A stretch of 64,000 nt of DNA from Phytophthora sp. 'mugwort' (GCA_033558025.1 JAUCEF010000007.1:6200001-6264000), one strand, 5' to 3'. Counted from the first letter of the stretch, positions 31,745-44,300 are shown. Numbers and translations: made by a program. Notes: generated by a model not told the origin, from the letters alone.

Positions 31745-33564
31745 GAGAAATTGTTTGACGAGTTTCTTTCATCGGCTGGGTTGAGCTCAACGGCCCTAGA
31801 TAACATGCATACCTCGATCGCTTTAGAAGCCAGCCTCCCCCTGCAGAATTTTTACTCTTTACTAACCGCTTTTACGATTTTTTTCTGCAGACCAATAAAA
31901 GTACGAGGGCTCGAGCTGCCGATGGTTTGCTATCTAAATCAACTGCACTCGAATACTTTTCGCAAGTATTGAATACGTTGCGTGAGCCATACCCAAGTTC
32001 CCTCTCCGACTCGCAGCGTGCAGCAATAATTCGAGGCAAGCGCAATTGAAGAGCGCCATCTTCGCGCAAATGTACAAACGAATGATGCACCTGGGTGTAC
32101 TCTTACGGATTTATGCATGCTAGTAGAGCACCTAGTCGCTAATGCAGACGTGGCTAGGGGACAAAAATCTGTGTATGATGCAGCTCTACAGGTAATGATG
32201 TGGCACACATTCGGGCGTGCTATCGACACGTGCTTCGCTCGCAAACAGCAGCTATCCTGCTCGGCAATGTGCAGGAGCTGCACATTGCTCGCATAAAACA
32301 TCAGTCGCTCAGGGAGTATCCATCTACAAGTCCCCTGAACGGTGGCAGCAATGCCATGCTCCACGCGTTCGGTATGCTCTTCGTGTGTTACGATGAGCCC
32401 TCTGAATACCTCTTCCCGCTCGTGCCACGTTACGCTGTGTCGGATCTGCCGGGAGGGATGACGTACACCCAGGAAGAGGATGTTCTATACTGGGAGAACC
32501 TAGACAACGACAAAGAAAGCGAGAGCCAACCAGCGCTGAAACGTGAAAGAAAGCGCCCCAACATCGTGGGTTAGATTACCGAAGTTATCAGAGATACACT
32601 GAAAGAGATATCGTCCACGATGCGTCAGGGCGTCAACCCAAATATGACGAGCCACTTTTTGCGCCGTGGATCTGCCGTGTACGCCAATGCTTCGCCCAAA
32701 CTGTCAATCCAGTGGTTCTCCACGCGTGGGGCTTGGATGCTGGAGTCTCTTACGAAAGCTTTCGCCTATATAGGAACAACAACGCGTGAGGATCAAAGTG
32801 TTGGCAAAGTGCTAGCGGGGTAAGAGGCTCCAGACTTACCCGTGGTTACGCCAACAATCGGCGATCTGCAGCAGAGGCTGTCCGTCGCGGAATTCGGCCA
32901 ACTGGTAAACCTGCGGAACCAACTGTATCGGCACGTCCTGGGCTCACCAGAACCTCGCTTCAATGTCCCTGAAGAGATCGCTAATGCCACCTTCGTTGCG
33001 CTGCTCATGCATATGGAAATCGTGTTGGAAGCTGCAAACAACATACCTCCAAGCCATCCCACGTACCTCCTTACCTGTATGAATCGGACAGAGGTATCGC
33101 TGCCACAAACTCGCGCCTCGGCTGCAGGATCACCACCACAACGTGCTGCGAATGGGGCAGCTCTCTTGCTGCACGATGGCGCACCGTCAACCATGCCCAT
33201 GTCAGCGGTGCGGCCACAGGAGGCGACACGCTGCTCGCATCAGTATCTTGGGCCAGCTCATGTGATCAGCGACAGACTTGGTCGTGTGGAAGACGCTGTA
33301 GCGGGCTTATCCAGCTGCTCCGCTCACTTTACGCCAGCTCGAATGGAGAACGTCGGCCGCTGGCGCGTCGAGTCTGTCGATTACTGTTTCTGCACTTTCA
33401 ACCGCATCGACACTCACTGGATGTGTGCTACACTGATACATCAACTGCATACGGGGAACAGTAAAAGGGAAGAAAGAGCAAAACAAACGAGCGGATGCAA
33501 AAGCAGCGGTCAACATTATGCAAGTACTTTACCAAGCGCCGATTCAAATACCTGCTCAACCTGA
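31745..33564 (+). pseudogene. Crypton-like tyrosine recombinase, degenerate
   Basis: Broken frames together resemble the tyrosine-recombinase proteins of oomycete Cryptons. LEYFSQVLNTLREPYPSSLS (about 31950) is the N-terminal SAM-like part. FGRAIDTCFARKQQLSCS (about 32210) and LHAFGMLFVCYDEPSEYLFP (about 32365) belong to the catalytic domain. MTSHFLRRGSAVYANASPKL (about 32645) contains the HxxR box. FAYIGTTTREDQSVGKVLAG follows. The C-terminal part from 32842 (LQQRLSVAEFGQLVNLRNQL) looks like the helical DNA-binding extension of the family. Stops at 32574 and 32823 and several frameshifts disable it. Assignment to Crypton rests on recalled family text. Confidence 0.6.
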
Positions 33565-33930
33565 ACGATCCGACGAAGAGGCCCATCAAGCCTGGAAGCA
33601 AGCACTTTGGGCCTTGGCAATCGCGATGGACAGCACCGCAAACGAGCGTTTGCACGCCTTCGATGGCAGGAAGCCGACCACGAAGGCGTATTCCTTGCCA
33701 AGCGGTGGCGGCAGCTGCGAACGTCTCATCCAGATGCGTATCGCTCGTTTGGCGCCCAATATCTTGCACTGAGGTCAGTCGAATCCATAGCTGACGCATG
33801 TACGCCTCCATCACACCTGTGGTCCGCTTCAGATCTTGCATAATACGCATACAATCGTATCCTCCTACACCCACAGCGCAGAGCACAGTGCACAGATCGC
33901 AGCAGACAGCACACAGAACATCTAAACATA
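33565..33930 (+). other. Unrecognised open frames downstream of the Crypton relic
   Basis: Overlapping plus-strand frames (33495-33794, 33518-33772, 33607-33843) contain no domain I recognise. They may be a decayed 3' part of the Crypton element. Confidence 0.3.
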
Positions 33931-33934
33931 GAAA

Positions 33935-33975
33935 AACAGAAGTAGCCTCCTGCTCTACCGCTGAGCTACGGGGTA
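33935..33975 (-). ncRNA. tRNA-like 5' half (possible SINE head)
   Basis: On the minus strand the sequence CCCCGTAGCTCAGCGGTAGA matches the D-arm and internal promoter A box of a tRNA (GCTC...GAGC stem around AGCGGTA). The anticodon arm does not fold properly and no clear B box follows. It is therefore a tRNA relic or the head of a SINE rather than a functional tRNA. Confidence 0.4.
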
Positions 33976-35195
33976 TTAGGGGGGGGGGGCTTGGCTGGTC
34001 AGGCTTACGCACCGCAACTCGTATAGCCGCCGCTCTGCTTGTGTCGTCCGGGCTGAAAAAGCTGAATGAGAGAAAATCAGAGCTGTCGCAACAAACGGAT
34101 GGCTTTTAATACAGTTAGTTTAATTGCACACTCAATTCTTCTAATTGTGTGTGTGCCTTCGCTGCGTGAAACACCCGTCCGGAATGAATCATGAATTTGG
34201 ATTGGCACCCTTTTTATATTGGATGTCAGTCCAAACGCATGACAGCTTCCGGAATCCGGTCCGGAATCTGCCATTTACTGCTCGGAGGTAGAGCTTAATA
34301 CATGTAGCCCCTCGAACCATTCCTACTTGTTCAATTTAGCCTACCCCTATGATATGTCATTTGCATGTCTATTACTGTAAGAAATAACTGTATTTGTTGG
34401 TATTATGTATGGCGAAATCTCTGAAGCAATGCTCGAACAGCAGTTTGGCGTTATTTGGTGTTATTTCGCCCAACCTCGATGACATCGCAAGCACAATTGC
34501 CGAAGTCAGAACATCTTGTCAGCGATACTATCCTACTGCTTGCAGTAGGATAGTCACCGCTTCACCTCACCCTCTGTGAGTCGTAGCTGTAGCAGCTCAC
34601 CGGCCGTGTCATGCGGATGTTTTGTTTTCTTTGTGCTATTGGCGACAGCACTGCTTTTTGATGACCCAGCGGATCTGGAGCCTGCGTCTCCGATGAGGCC
34701 ACCTTCGCAACAGCAGCACGTCGTTGCCCTACCGTGGTAGTTGGAGCATCAGTCAATGCGTCTGGATGCATCACCGAATCAACCGCAGAGACGCCAGTCT
34801 TCTTGGCACCTCTAGGTGCCGTGTCGTCAGATTTGGCCCTTGTTGGTAGCCTGGACAGAGCGGCGAGCGAGCTACATGCGTGAACTGCAAAAATGACTTC
34901 CACCACCGCTAGTTTCGAGTGGAGCGACCGCTCAAAACGAATGGCTGCATGATGTTGAACCATGACGCACACTCGGACAAGGTGCAGCACAAAACCCGAC
35001 CCCGCTTGGAACCAGCTAACCAATGCTTCTTAGTAAGCCTACCCTGCCGTCGCTGTATCTGCTGGAACGCGTGATGTTACCTGAACAAGGGCCTAAGAGA
35101 ACCCCACCGGCACAGAGTAAACGTAAAAGTAAAGTAGGGTACATTCGTGTAACATAACTCAACATTATTGTAACAGCCGAGTGTCGTGAAGGGTC
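33976..35195. other. Interval without a recognisable gene
   Basis: A 153-codon minus-strand frame (34562-35023) has Ala/Val-rich text and no motif I know. The rest is AT-rich. It may be decayed repeat DNA. Confidence 0.35.
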
Positions 35196-36166
35196 ATGTA
35201 CGAAGCAGAGCCAGCAGTTCCGAAGATGGAGGACGGCGTCGACGCTGATGTCGATGCAATAGTGGACTTTATGGAGAGTGAGCTCGGCCCTTCTTCCAAG
35301 AAGCAAGACGCGTCAGCCAGCGCAAAATTGAACATATTTCTGAACAAGCACGTATGCAAAAATTTAGCTTTGGCTAAGCTGAGTAGTGAGCACGTGACAA
35401 AGGAGATGTTTGGCAAGCTTCTGTCCTTGTTTGAAGATCCTCACATTCATTTCTTGTTTGGAGATCCTGACATTCATTGCAGACATCAATGAGCTAGCTG
35501 AGCTCTATCACAAGACAACAGACCTGTTTCGCACAGATCCTGAATGGTATCAACGCTGTCGGTGGCACCTGGAGAAGCAGTACCTCATGACCGCTATATC
35601 GCTGGGGAAAACAACAAAATGCAAGCGCCTCCAATGACTTTAGCTGATCTGCGGTTAATTTCTACCATACTCTTTCTCAGGAACGGCAAACAAGTCCTAC
35701 TCGATCGCACTCTACTTTGAAGGGTAAGTGTCTCACCGACTTCCTGGCTCAGTTCCTCATGGAAGGTCTCGACTCGCTTCCAAAGACACCAAGGAATCCC
35801 GGCCAGAAAAACCGCCCGCGTGCTGTCGAAATTGTAGCATACGTCGCAGATCTTGGCAGCAAACCGTCACTCCCTGCTTCTTCGCAAGAGTCCGAGAGAA
35901 TGCTTTGGATATCTGCAATCAAGGACTTGTCAAGTCAATGCGAGGCGGTACTAGTGAACAGATTTACAAAAGAAACAACCGGGGTTCAATGGAAGCGCCG
36001 CCGATCCGGAAAACGTACCGGTATAGTCGAGGCGTGGAGTGAGCTGACCGATCTGCAGAGGGCAGCATTTCGCTCGGTGCCGCGCATCCGGTTTTCGTCG
36101 ACCCGTGCAGCTCCGACGGGATCGACGATACTGATCTTTCACTTGAGTGGCGTAACAGTAGCATAA
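35196..36166 (+). pseudogene. Second tyrosine-recombinase-like (Crypton-type) relic, truncated
   Basis: The frame from 35196 has an acidic N-terminus, then KLNIFLNKHVCKNLALAKLS. After frameshifts it reads DPEWYQRCRWHLEKQYLMTA (about 35535) and LADLRLISTILFLRNGKQVL (about 35640). Helical text of this kind occurs in the N-terminal part of oomycete tyrosine-recombinase proteins. A frame 35717-36166 continues with KCLTDFLAQFLMEGLDSL and less familiar text. The catalytic R, HxxR and Y boxes are not visible. The call is moderate to low in confidence. Confidence 0.4.
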
Positions 36167-36889
36167 TGGTAGGGGACGACATTCACTTGAGCTCGCTCGA
36201 CATTAGTCCATTACATTCAATACATATTTGTATAATCGTTTACGTGCCCTTGATCTAGTCAAAGTGCACCGGCAAGTTGATGGTCAACGGGAACAAGAAC
36301 CACACCTCGTACGTGTTCATCCTCACGTCCGAGCATCAAGCTGAGGACCTCCACCAACTTCCACAAGCACGAGACCTCTGCAAAGGCCGAGTCCACTGCT
36401 ACGCACGAGTCCACCCCCGAGAGCCCACCGCCGAGGAGTCCAGAACGAAAACGAGCCCACCGACGCGCTGGCAGACACATCCAAGTCCACGATTACGACC
36501 CCATCTCTGAGCTGTGCCCCTCGCCATGAACAAATTCACCGCCGAGTCCACGCCGAGCCATGTTCGCTGAACCGGTCCCGAGAATACGGCGCTGACCAGT
36601 CAGGTGAGCTCCACCCGCTTAGTTTTACCCAATCCGGCGCGTTGGACGAAGTTAGTGTGATGTACATTATTTTTCAATAGCGTAGGCAAGTGTAAACGGC
36701 CGACCGGAACCATTCGTTATCTTCGGCCACGGTTTGATAGACTTCGAGGGCCGAAGATAAGTCGACGATAAGCGGTACAGTGCTTAGAACTGGCATGAAC
36801 AATGCCACGACCCTGTGAAAGCAGGAGCAGCACTGCACCGATGACCAACAAGAGCCGTGTATAAAGCCAATTTGCATTCCCCGGTCGTG
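36167..36889. other. Interval without a recognisable gene
   Basis: Short frames on both strands show no identifiable domain. A Pro/Ser/Thr-rich plus frame (36277-36510) could be repeat-derived. Confidence 0.3.
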
Positions 36890-38160
36890 GAGACGCCCTC
36901 CATTCCTTCTGACCCTTCGATAACGGAGACAAAGACGACATCACTGCCAGCTTAGCTGCTTACGCTGTCCACACAGCAGCACAGCCTCCAGTACGTGGCT
37001 CCGCCATTACAGTATCGATCGCGGAGCAGCAGAAGCACACTTTCGTCTCGATCAAGCCTACTTCACACCCACCCCAATGTACAGTGCCCACAACTTCCCC
37101 GGCGCTTTTGAATGCGTCGGGAGTTGTGTTTGCGTGGGTACATGCGGTGAAGGTGTATGATGCTCACTTTCAGCAGCGCTCAGAAACAAGGGGGAAGATG
37201 TGGCTGTCTGCGTTGCAGAAGTGCACTGCGGCCTCTCGACAGCTTGCCTACGGTATGCCGGCCGACGCTGTGGATGAGTGCATTTGAATCGCGAGAGCAC
37301 CGCTATCAAAAGTCTCAAGAATTATGAGCTGCTGTCATTGGTGTCTTCGAAGACAAGTATCTACGAACGCCAGCGGAGACAGATATCGAGCGCCTTCTAG
37401 CAATGCAACGAGAGGTTTCATCGGCATGCTAGGCAGTTTAGACTTCATGCACAGGGCTGGGAGAAATGCCCCCCCCCCAAAAAAAAAAAATGCCCAACAG
37501 CATGGGACGGCCAACACACAGGGAAGGAGAGTAAGCCGACGATCGTTCTGGAGGATAACGCCTTGGGGGATCTATGGATATGGCATGTTATCTTCGGCAT
37601 GCCGGAATCTCACAACGGTATCCATATTCTCTACGACCTCTTTTCGCGCCTCGCAAATATACAAATGCCAAGGTGCGACTACATCGTTAACGACACTGCA
37701 TACGACCTCGGGGCTACTATTTGGCGGACGGTAAGTGACTACTTATTAATGTACTGCGTGTAAGCTAATTCAAGCTTTTGCTTTCAATACAGGTATTGAT
37801 CAGCCGTGGGCAACACTCATCCAGACCATCGCTGCGCCGAGGGATCACAAGCAACGTAACTTTGCCCGCCTGCACGAGGCAGCCAGGAAATATGTTAAGC
37901 GTGCGTTTGGGGTGTTACAAGCGCGATGGGCTATAGGGAAGGACCCGGCAAGATCTGAGCCGCTTTGACCTAGTCGAGATCATGAAGGCATTCTCCTCAA
38001 CTTAATCATTGAAGACGAGCGTGGGCAAAACCTACGTTTTGATGGTTTTACAGCATTTCGGTTGACACGAGAGTATCCGGACGATTTCATCAGTTTATTG
38101 AGTGGCAGCGAGCTGTCTGCTGTCTTCAGCGCCACGATTAACTGCAACAAGATCTGATAA
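36890..38160 (+). pseudogene. PIF/Harbinger transposase with an intron, degenerate
   Basis: Fragments in order read ALQKCTAASRQLAYGMPADA (about 37210) and FIGMLGSLDFMHRAGRN (about 37420, containing the SLD catalytic Asp). After frame changes come DLWIWHVIFGMPESHN (about 37565, second catalytic region), CDYIVNDTAYDLG, then WATLIQTIAAPRDHKQRNFA and ARKYVKRAFGVLQARWAI (about 37810-37935, with the E-region arginines). Between YYLADG and the next block lies a 62-base GT-AG intron (37731-37792). Removing it restores the reading GYYLADG followed by IDQPWAT. Frameshifts and a homopolymer C/A run at 37469-37490 inactivate the gene. An accessory gene lies just downstream on the opposite strand. Confidence 0.8.
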
Positions 38161-38229
38161 ATCATTTATGGCAAGTGAAAGGTACCAGCTCGGATTAATA
38201 TTAACTAAGACCCACCATTCACCATTCAT

Positions 38230-38790
38230 AATGCTTAATTTTATTCCTCCGTGCTCTCCTCGGGCTGCACTGCCGCCAAGATCTGCTTCTGTTTCAACTC
38301 AAAGTAGCGCTGCTGCAATAGCAACCATTTCCTTAAGGTTACGGTCCATAATCATCTCGTTTGTTGCCACCTTTAAAAGGCCGTTCTTGACCTCGGCCTC
38401 CTCCGTCAACTTGGCTACCAATGCAACCAAGCTCCGCTCCATTTCCACCGTCGTTTTGCAGCTTTCCTACCAACAGGTCGATCGATCCCAGTTACCCACA
38501 CAGGCTCTGCACTTGCTACGCTGTCGGCACAGTTACCACTGCTACTACGATGCTTTCGCTCGCTTTTCTTAGAAGCCAGTGTCTTGAACCACTTGGGGAA
38601 TGGCACAGAATACCCCACACAGTCCAGTTTGATATCTGAAGATAGCACTATTCGGATGGCGATACAGCACGTGGGCATCGGGTATCTTGCCATCTATTGT
38701 ATTGCCCCTTTCATTACGAACCAAAACAGCTGCGTGACAGCCGGCAAACTTGTTGCACATTGCCTGATGTCACGAGTGGGATTGTAAGTC
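38230..38790 (-). pseudogene. Harbinger accessory protein (NAM-associated, GRKAAKRR-type), degenerate
   Basis: The minus-strand text includes RPVGRKAAKRRWKWSGA (about 38465), a motif typical of the NAM-associated or Myb-like second protein of PIF/Harbinger elements. Upstream in the same direction are LCGVFCAIPQVVQDTGF and KWFKTLASKKSERK. It continues in other frames to about 38230. It is convergent with the transposase at 36890-38160, as expected for two genes of one element. Frameshifts show it is dead. Confidence 0.6.
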
Positions 38791-39330
38791 GTGGTGGCTA
38801 CTGCCTGGGATATGACGATGGGCGTCGCCTGACCGGTGGTACGTTGCACGAGCACGACCCGTTGGGCGAGGACGAGGCGGCGGCCCAGGCCCAAGAGGTG
38901 TGGGTCGGTCCGAATTATGTCGGCTGGAGGGCTTAATCGTGTGTGACCCGGCCTGATCCTCGAAGTTAATGACTCCCCGAGCGCTTGCTGACAGTGGGAA
39001 CCAAGGCGGGTATCGAAGGCCAAGGGCGGATGGCAAGAGGACGGTTCAAGGAGCGTTGGTCGCTAGGGAGGCGGGGTGAAACCGGTACACTCAAGAAATT
39101 TCAAAGAGTTACGAAAGGTAAGGCGAGTGTCGAAGGCTGAGAGCGTGCGAGGACGTTTGTGAGGTCTTTGAGACCCTCCAGGAGGTAGGGTCAGTCGTGA
39201 ATTTACCTGTTAAAACCATAGTCTAATTTCCTTATATTTTTGTATTGGTTTGTTAGTCTATAACTTCTGCTGCTCCAGTACTCACTCGCCCTAAACGACC
39301 GTCTTCCGTCCCCCTACCTAACAGGCCGAC
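38766..39330 (+). repeat. Probable 5' LTR/leader region of the gypsy element
   Basis: The region precedes the gag part, starts near a TGTCACGA and contains a TATATTTTT-like box near 39233. I could not find a matching copy downstream of the integrase, so the LTR call is inferential. Confidence 0.35.
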
Positions 39331-39519
39331 TCGCGACACGTGGCGGAGAAGCAGGGTACGGACTTCGTCGTGGGCAAGTTCGAGTATAGAGCAAGAGGGT
39401 CTGCGTTAGAGTTCGAGTGGCATCGTCTACAGCACCAAGTATCGGTCGCGCGGACATCCGTTGGAGGTCGACGAGAAGTGCGCGCTAGGGAGCTACTGTC
39501 TTTGGGGGATTCGGGCTAC

Positions 39520-39760
39520 GGACGGTTGTGAGAACCGGGAGAAGTGAGAGCTACTGAGCTACATATGGTTGAGAAAATCGGGACAAGAGAAGGCTACTGA
39601 ACCGCGGACGGTTGTGAAGACCGGAAAGAAAGAAGAGAAGGCTACTGAGCTACGGACGGTTTTGAAGACCGGGAGAAGTGCTTGCTACTGAGCATCGGAC
39701 GGTTGTGAAACCGTGACAAGGAAGAGCTATTGAGCTAGAAGGAAGAAGACCGGAATAGGG
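39520..39760 (+). repeat. Minisatellite in the gypsy leader, about five copies of a 42-48-bp unit
   Basis: Units begin GGACGGTTGTGAAGACCGG or a close variant and end GGCTACTGAGCTAC or a variant. Starts lie near 39520, 39563, 39607, 39655 and 39699. Copies differ by substitutions and small indels. Confidence 0.75.
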
Positions 39761-39809
39761 GGGGGGGTTACTGAGCACCAACCGGTTACATGATAACGGA
39801 GGAGAAGAG

Positions 39810-41640
39810 ATGGAGAGTCGAGATGGAGACCGTCTAAGTGAAGGCGGAGGGGAAGAACTTCGTGGAGACGCCCGCCGTAACGTGTCCGGGACGGCTGCGA
39901 CGGCCGTCGGACGAGAGGCGCTACAACGGGAGATGATGGCGGAACTGAGGGCCGATGAAGCGGCCGCCGAAGACCAAGACGACGACGGTTCGTCTGAACA
40001 AGAAGAGACCGAGCCCGGAGTCGTGGTAAACGAAGAAGTAAGGGAAGGAGGAACCGTTCGCTGGCCTGGCTCGACCTCGAGCAACCGGGAGGTTTCCGGT
40101 ATGCCCCCTTGGACGGAAGAAGAGGTGAAAGAAGCGGTAGAAGCAGCCGAGTATGAAGACGAGTATGAGGAGGAAGAGGAAACAGAGGACGAGGATCAAG
40201 AGCCGAAGCGGAGTCCTAGCGTTTTATAGCCCAGTACACGGGACCGAACGCCTGCAACCTGAACCGTCATCGCTTTGACTGAACCTGGAGCGGCAGGCGG
40301 AGCCAAGGCTCGCCGAACCGTCACGGGTACGCAAAACCGTGATGTGAAAGTGGAAATGGAACCGTCACGTCACGTTCGACCAAAAGGCAACCCGGCATTG
40401 GAACCGGCTCCCGGAAAGCACGAAGGCCATGGCGACGGAGTATTGGGCTAAGTAGCCCGAGACGAAGACGGTTCCCGCTGGTAGCGGACCGTCGGCTCCG
40501 AAGAAGAAGCCTGTGAACGGTGATGGGAGACGGTTAAGCCAACCGTGCCACGACTCTCTGAGTTGGACCTGTCCAAGTTCAAGGCGCACAAGGTGTAGGT
40601 GCTCCCATTGTTCTATTCGGACTCGGCCCTGGTGGAGAAAGCCCGAGACTTTCGGGACCTATTCACCCATACGACTGGATTACCGGATAAGTCACGGTTG
40701 TTGATCTTCCGGCAGAAGCTAAAAGGGCGTGAGGCGGAACGGTGGTGGGGTAACTCAAGCACCCGGACGTTCAAAACTTGACGGTTCCACAACCAGTTCC
40801 TGAGCCAGACTTCGGACCAGCTGCCGGAAACGATTGCAGACGACCAAGCGTGCGCGAGACGAGCCCGTGGAAGAGTGGGCGACTGGGTGACCGAGCTCTG
40901 TGCCTCCTCGATTATCCTAACTCGCAGATGCGGTACCAGCTGTTCCGTCGTGGGTTGCGTAACAAGCTGATGCTGGCGACGATTGATTCGAGTCCGGCGA
41001 ACGACATACCGGAAGCGTGCGAGCGGCTGATGTTCAAGGACATGCACCGTCCGATCGAGGAAGACGATGAATTCTCTGACACGGTTTCTAGCCTAGCCAA
41101 AGGAAGGAGGTTCAGCTGGCGGCATCCATGGACGCTCTGGCTCAAAGGTTCCAAGATTTCATGACCCAACAACAGCAGTGGCAACAACAGCAGGAGCAGC
41201 CGCGCTGGCAGTGCCAATGATCTCCGAGAAACCAGTCGTAAGCGGTGAATGTTATCTCTAGCCCAGATCCGGACGGTCTTTTCAGGGGGACGGTGGACAG
41301 TCCCGTGATATTTCTATAGATTCCGATAGTCGAACGCAGGAAGGCGTGCCTGTTTGCGGACGGTGTGGATCCAAGGGGCACAGTCGTATTACGTGCCGAC
41401 GAACTACGATGGAGTGCAGACGGTGTGGAGCGTACGGTCATATCCGTCCTGAATACGAGGGAGGAGGCCAATGAAACGGAGGCTGCTTCTTCTGTCACGG
41501 ACAGGATCACTTGATGGCAGACTGTGCCGAGCTGGCGAGGCTCCGGTCTATGAGGACCGCCGCCCAGGAAGACGACTCAAGGCAATGACGGGGGAGAGAG
41601 GAAGGGGAAGATGGAGCCATTTCTTCCTCTGGGCTAAGCG
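39810..41640 (+). pseudogene. Ty3/gypsy gag region with zinc knuckles
   Basis: An acidic N-terminal frame (39810-40229) is followed by capsid-like text in broken frames: LPLFYSDSALVEKARDFRDL, KLKGREAERWWGN (40599-40781), MRYQLFRRGLRNKLMLATID and ANDIPEACERLMFKDMHRP (40925-41050), then a Gln-rich tract. Around 41355-41540 are three knuckle-like motifs: CGRCGSKGHSRITC, CRRCGAYGHIRPEY (last Cys changed to Tyr) and CFFCHGQDHLMADC. Stops and frameshifts are frequent. Confidence 0.8.
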
Positions 41641-43732
41641 GTGGCTCGAGTAGTGACCGTGGACGAACTGATAGACCGGTTACTAAGGAAAGTGAGAAAC
41701 GCAAGGAAAAAGAGAAAATGGAAATGATAACGAAAATGGAGAAAGAAGAGGAGCCCGTGGAAGTTGGTAACGACGGAGAGAAAACGACAAATAGAGTGTG
41801 GAAGATGGTCGAGACCAGCGGCGAAGCTCGGTCAACCCTGACCCAAGACGAAGGTGAGACGTCGAGCCGCCTGCAAGAGGTGAGTGCTGCAATAACTGAG
41901 AAGGAGGCCGAAGAGATGACAGTAAGAAAGGAATGCTGCTTGGTTAGCTGTGAAGATGAACAAGGCATTGGAGATCACGGGTGAAATTAGACGGTAGCGG
42001 TGGTAACCGGAAATACGGTCGAGAAGACCGTCAGAATAGCTGGGACTCCGAGCAGGACTGAGGGCGCTGAGACAGCGGAAACCGGGAGCAGCTCGATTGA
42101 TGCTAAGCTCTCCGATGTTTTACGAGAGCGATGACGAATACGAAGCGGCGCCCATAATACCTCTTCCGGTATTCGCGCAGCGCAGAAGAGAGCGGGACCC
42201 ATCCAGGGTATCCTGAAGAAGTCTGCAAGGGAAGCCGCGGGCGAGGTGGATGGTCGATGAAGAAGACTTTAATGATGTGGATTTGATATCGACCATTGCG
42301 TTTACGCCGAATGGATCACGAGCTCGGCTCCTATCAAGACAACGGACGCTTCGACCGTCCTACTGAAGACGGCTAAGGGCTGTGTGACGCCGGAGTCCTC
42401 GGAAGCAGCTAAGGGAACGGTTCCTAGAGAGCGGAAGACGACTCTTCAGGTGGAAGGAACGGTTCCTCGAACGCAGAGAAAAGTGTGAGCTTGAAGCCCG
42501 AAGAGGCGGTTGCTCCGCCTTACGAGCGATTGTTCACGAGCGACGAGCTCGAGGCGATGGAGAAGTGCGCTCCCGCACATGAAGGACTGTGATAGCTGTA
42601 CAGCCATAGCAGTCAAGGAGGAAGAATATGACAAGGAACTGGAAGACCGACTGTACCCCTCGACGACGTGAAAAGTAAGAGACAGATGAAACTGAATGAG
42701 GACGCACAGAAGGAACCGTCTATTAAAGATATGGCTCGTTACCTGAGCCTGCCGGAGAGTACCCTCGAGCGCACTAAGGAGGCGATGGTGGGGGGAATGA
42801 AATCGCCGGAATACTGGGAGAAGTGGTTCCAAGCTACGTTGGAAAGCTCTGAAGAAGCGAAAAGGGCCAACCGGGCCTTTGGCAAAACCGGGAGCTCGCA
42901 AGTGCCACGGGTGGGAAGAACGGTGTCTATACCGGCGCCCGGATCAGAGTCGAGTTCCGACGAGGAGATGATTGACGGTGTTCCGAAAGCGATGTCTTGG
43001 AGAACAGAGACCGATCGAGCCTCGAAGATGTGGTAGCTGAAAATATTGCAATTCCGTAAGAGGTAACGGTTCGGCCCGGAGTGCATCAAACTATTGTTAA
43101 GCTCGGGAGTGAACCGGAGGAAGTGTCGTTTCTACGCGGTTAGTGCGCGCCATTGCGAGACGTGCGACGTCCCTCATGCTGGAAGAAACCTGAAAGAAGG
43201 TGAAAGAGGCCACTACTCCAGAGAATCTACCAGAGATGACGGAAGGAATCGACGAAGTCCCGGAAGAGCGCGACCGAAAGCCTGAACCGGACTGGTCACG
43301 GTTACGTTGGTTTGAAGACCGGAAGGCCAACTTACGCGAGGTAAGGGGTGACCTCTTGGACTCCGTACAGGCCTGGGTCACCGGTTACTTCAAGAGGAAT
43401 GCGGTCACGATTTGGCAGCGATTGTGCGATCGAGGTCGGAGCAAAATATCGCCAAGTGTGCAGCCCATCGTGTCCGACATCGGGCTAAGAAGCCCCTACT
43501 CTGTTTCGACTGCTCGGCTTTGTATGGAGAACGCGCTGAAGCGTTAGGTAGTTTTGGATTTCGTGATTAAGAGAGAAGAGGATGTGTGTCACTATGTGGA
43601 CATTTTATGGCCCGAAATGCGTGAACCGGCCCGCGTACCTAAGCGCGGTTTGGTGGAAGTCGTCATGGTTAATCTTCCGGGCGGTTTCGCGAAGGCGAAG
43701 GCGTACCACGTATAGTCGACGGTGGTCGGAGA
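41641..43732 (+). pseudogene. Charged linker region of the gypsy polyprotein
   Basis: Broken frames rich in Glu, Lys and Arg (for example 41718-41984 and 42668-43036) connect the zinc knuckles to the protease. No separate domain is recognised. Short ACGGT/ACCGT words are very frequent, as in the rest of the element. Confidence 0.5.
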
Positions 43733-44300
43733 GTGGTGTGCTCGGTTGGAAGATTTGAGGCACTGTCCGGCGGCTACATTGATTGCCTACCGTCACAGAT
43801 GCTCGCTGATATCAGTGCTACCCTGAATCTGGTGGACGGTCGGGTTCTGAAACGACTGGGCATGGCACCGACGCCCTTGGTACCGTACGACGGTAAAGTG
43901 CGAAGTTCGTCAGGACACCGGTTGAAGATTCTTGGCTGGTTGACCCTGCCCATACGATTGGGTCTATGAAGATGCGACTAAGTCTGTTGGTCACGGAGCA
44001 GTTGCATGTGGACGCCATATTGGGCGTGGACACGTTGGGGTCCTTGGCGCCGTGATCGACGTGGCTGCAAGATCGCTCACCCTGAAGTCGACGAGCGATG
44101 TGCTGCCTTTAGGCGTCACTATCCTCCACCAGACATACATGGCCGTGATGGGAGCGTCCGTCCGACTTTCTCTGCAATTCTTCAACCAAAACGGTTGTCT
44201 TGGTGGAAGCATCGCGTGGCTTGCCGCCGACGCTATGCGTGGCACGGTCCCTGGGGACGGTTAAGGAAGGCCGTGTCTTGGTGGAAAGTTGTGATGCATC
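43733..44300 (+). pseudogene. Ty3/gypsy retropepsin region
   Basis: The text GYIDCLPSQMLADISATLNL (about 43770) aligns with the gypsy protease active-site segment, in which D-S/T-G-A is expected. Here the core reads DISA, so the catalytic triad is lost. Downstream VPYDGKVRSSSGHRLKILGW and the LHVDAI-LGVD block in another frame complete the domain. Confidence 0.7.

Noticed and set aside
39810..40199. Minus-strand frames over the gypsy gag start
   Set aside because: They are complements of acidic repeats and give artificial Ser/Phe-rich text.
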